64,000 nucleotides of DNA, from assembly GCA_041399065.1 (NCBI GenBank), contig JAWKTN010000001.1, forward strand, positions 434,001 through 498,000. The letters run 5' to 3'. The notes under the pieces are model-generated. The model had not been told where the DNA came from. It saw only the letters and a list, made by a program, of their open reading frames with translations, and did not search any database. Shown here piece after piece: positions 62,464 to 64,000 of this stretch (positions within the stretch are counted from its first letter, which is position 1; each line of letters opens with the position of its first letter). The translations under genes and the position numbers were made by a program. Source of the DNA: JAGQPD01 sp020426865 (lineage in GTDB: Bacteria; Planctomycetota; Planctomycetia; Pirellulales; Pirellulaceae).

Positions 62464-62692
62464 CGATCAATCGTCAGTTCACCTTCCCTCCAAGCCCAGC
62501 TCTGCTCTCCGGCACTTCTCATTCTACCACGGCATCAAGGTCCGCTCTCGCCTGCGGCGATCGCTGCTGCTTGGCCTGCGGCCAAGGCTCCACCTTGACT
62601 GGCCGTGGGGTGCATCGATTCGGCCATCGGCAGGCAGTTTACGCCGAAGGTCGCCAGTTAAATGATGAATCACCAATGGAGAATAGAACACC

Positions 62693-62953
62693 ATGACGAC
62701 CACGATTGAAGCACAGTATCAAGATACTTACATTCGCGAAGTCCGAGCCACGTACCACCGGACCAATACGGCTACCATGTGTTTGACCGAGCCAGAACAG
62801 GCAGCCGCGTTTGTTCGTTCGGTGTTGACGGATATGAGAGGCAGCGCAACGCTTTTCATTCTTGACCGGCATGCTGTCGGTTCGGTGCAAAACTATGTTG
62901 CAGATTCGACGCCGCCCCCCGAGAGAATTGGCTTGCCTGCTTTCGGTGCGTAG
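62693..62953 (+). CDS. Small protein at the start of the DISARM locus
   Basis: An 86-residue protein, MTTTIEAQYQDTYIREVRAT with YHRTNTATMCLTEPEQAAAFVRSVLTDMRGSATLFILDRHAVGS in the middle. The pattern of strands and helices looks like a small compact domain with no signal peptide. I do not recognise a family. Its place 53 bases before the HTH gene and the shared direction suggest that it belongs to the DISARM regulatory front. Confidence 0.65.
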   Translation: MTTTIEAQYQDTYIREVRATYHRTNTATMCLTEPEQAAAFVRSVLTDMRGSATLFILDRHAVGSVQNYVADSTPPPERIGLPAFGA

Positions 62954-63006
62954 CGATCTTTGGTAAGGTTTGAGTTCCGATTTGCCCCCGATTGTGAGGT
63001 TGGAAA

Positions 63007-63222
63007 ATGCTGACTTTGGGTGATTTCCTGACAGTTGCTGAAGCTGCCGAGTATTTAGGCGTATGCCCCAACACCATTCGTAACTGGGGCAAGGACGACA
63101 AGATTCCCGAGCATCGGCACCCACTCAATAACTATCGGCTGTACAAGCGTGCGGATTTGGATGGCGTGTTGAGACAGATTGCTCGACCGGCGAAGCGCAA
63201 GCGGCCCCAGAAGGCCAAGTAA
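63007..63222 (+). CDS. MerR/excisionase-type HTH regulator before drmD
   Basis: A 71-residue DNA-binding protein, FLTVAEAAEYLGVCPNTIRN followed by WGKDDKIPEHRHPLNNYRLYKRADLDGVL, the standard HTH_17/MerR-like winged helix with a very basic tail (RPAKRKRPQKAK). It lies 19 bases before drmD. Short HTH genes of this type commonly head DISARM and similar defence operons and probably control them. It could also be an excisionase. Confidence 0.85.
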   Translation: MLTLGDFLTVAEAAEYLGVCPNTIRNWGKDDKIPEHRHPLNNYRLYKRADLDGVLRQIARPAKRKRPQKAK

Positions 63223-63241
63223 TGGAAGAGGCACGGTCGAC

Positions 63242-64000
63242 ATGAGTCAGCAGACGCTTCCCTTACCCGGCCAGATTGCACGTATTCGGCAACGCACGTA
63301 TCTGGTTGAGGAGATCGTCAAGCCCAAACGCGTTGCGGATAGCGCGCTCGTTCGCCTTTCGTGTGTCGATGACGACAACCAAGGCGTGCCATTGGAGGTT
63401 CTTTGGGAGAAAGAACTTGATCGACAGATTATCGCATCGGAAGCCTGGAGCAGTATTGGTTCCAAGGGCTTTGATCCCCAACGCACATTTGCCGCGTATC
63501 TAAACACGCTCAAGTGGAACTGCGTTACGTCGACTGACCCCAAGTTATTTCAGTCACCGTTTCGTGCTGGTATCAAGCTCGACGCATACCAACTTGAACC
63601 GCTGCGCAAAGCTTTGCTGCTGCCACGAGTCAATCTGTTTATCGCGGACGACGTGGGGCTCGGTAAGACCATCGAAGCTGGCTTGATTGCGCGCGAGCTT
63701 CTGCTGCGCAAGAAAGTGCGCGAGATATTTGTCTCCTGCCCGCCTTCAATGTTGTTGCAGTGGAAAGAAGAGTTGGAGGCTCGATTCGCGCTCACCTTTG
63801 AGATCCTCGACAAAGAATATATGAATCGAGTCCGCCGGGAACGCGGATTTAGTGTAAATCCATGGAGTACTCACACTCGGTTCTTGATCTCCCATCGATT
63901 GCTGATCGATGAAACGTACGTCGGGCCACTGCGGGATTACCTCGGGACGTTTTATCCTGGTTCTCTTCTCATTCTGGACGAGGCTCACCACGCCGCGCCC
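63242..64000 (+). CDS. drmD: DrmD, SNF2-like helicase of class 1 DISARM (partial)
   Basis: 253 codons from ATG 63242 are visible; the gene runs past the window edge. The protein starts MSQQTLPLPGQIARIRQRTY and LVEEIVKPKRVADSALVRLSCVDDDNQGVPLEVLWE, the N-terminal region of DrmD. The helicase part begins near residue 110: FRAGIKLDAYQLEPLRKALLLPRVNLFIADDVGLGKTIEAGLIARELL with Walker A, and DEAHH at 246-250. DISARM restricts phage DNA; class 1 loci have drmD with a methylase (drmMI), drmA, drmB and drmC. The rest is expected to the right of the window. Confidence 0.9.
   Translation, partial: MSQQTLPLPGQIARIRQRTYLVEEIVKPKRVADSALVRLSCVDDDNQGVPLEVLWEKELDRQIIASEAWSSIGSKGFDPQRTFAAYLNTLKWNCVTSTDPKLFQSPFRAGIKLDAYQLEPLRKALLLPRVNLFIADDVGLGKTIEAGLIARELLLRKKVREIFVSCPPSMLLQWKEELEARFALTFEILDKEYMNRVRRERGFSVNPWSTHTRFLISHRLLIDETYVGPLRDYLGTFYPGSLLILDEAHHAAP

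Overview
The window reads as chromosomal DNA of a planctomycete, most likely of the Pirellulaceae/Rhodopirellula type. This is an inference from gene content, with no 16S gene present. The pointers are PVC-type dehydrogenase/cytochrome c proteins, a paired DUF1592-family cytochrome protein and DUF1552 protein followed by an ankyrin protein, DUF1080 proteins, PEP-CTERM exported proteins, a sulfatase remnant, a kinase with a C-terminal membrane anchor, and long spacers full of small repeats.

Region by region. 0-13.5 kb holds ordinary genes: the end of a solute-binding protein, a secreted protein of unknown function, a Ser/Thr kinase, an RluA-type pseudouridine synthase, a stand-alone condensation-type acyltransferase, Maf, a small membrane protein with a large cytochrome-dehydrogenase, an exported trypsin-like PEP-CTERM protease and a double DUF1080 protein. 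13.8-17.8 kb has an esterase, an XPB-like helicase overlapping a DUF790/Bax1-type nuclease, and tRNA-Phe. 17.8-25.6 kb is repeat-rich, with a YCII/SnoaL/YCII cluster, a PEP-CTERM protein, a triple YbjQ protein, a YdeI protein carrying a CDGSH iron-sulfur motif, and two gene fragments. 26-32 kb is a three-gene cytochrome/DUF1552/ankyrin-esterase operon.

33-45 kb looks like a pectin-type polysaccharide-utilisation region in decay. An SGNH esterase and a large lyase-like protein appear intact. A sulfatase, a GH28 gene and a homocysteine methyltransferase fragment are truncated, and two further genes (37.2-39.3 and 43.7-45.0 kb) are each interrupted by one in-frame stop. 45.5-46.4 kb holds two 282-bp MITE-like repeat units. 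47-54 kb contains an MFS transporter opposite a DJ-1/PfpI protein, a multiheme sugar-dehydrogenase-like protein, a zinc-ribbon/GAF protein and an acetyltransferase.

From about 55 kb to the right edge lies a probable defence island, which begins beside a tRNA-3'-half-like fragment. It contains an orphan HTH antitoxin-like gene, a tightly coupled operon qatA-qatB-qatC-ASCH on the minus strand, an XRE-ImmA/IrrE plus PIN toxin-antitoxin pair on the plus strand, and the start of a class 1 DISARM locus (small ORF, HTH regulator, drmD cut by the window end). The most notable observation is that the Qat operon carries an ASCH-domain gene in the position where the TatD-like nuclease gene qatD normally lies.

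A dispersed palindromic repeat of 26-29 bp (core ATACCTCGAACC) occurs at least eight times, only in spacers and pseudogene debris.
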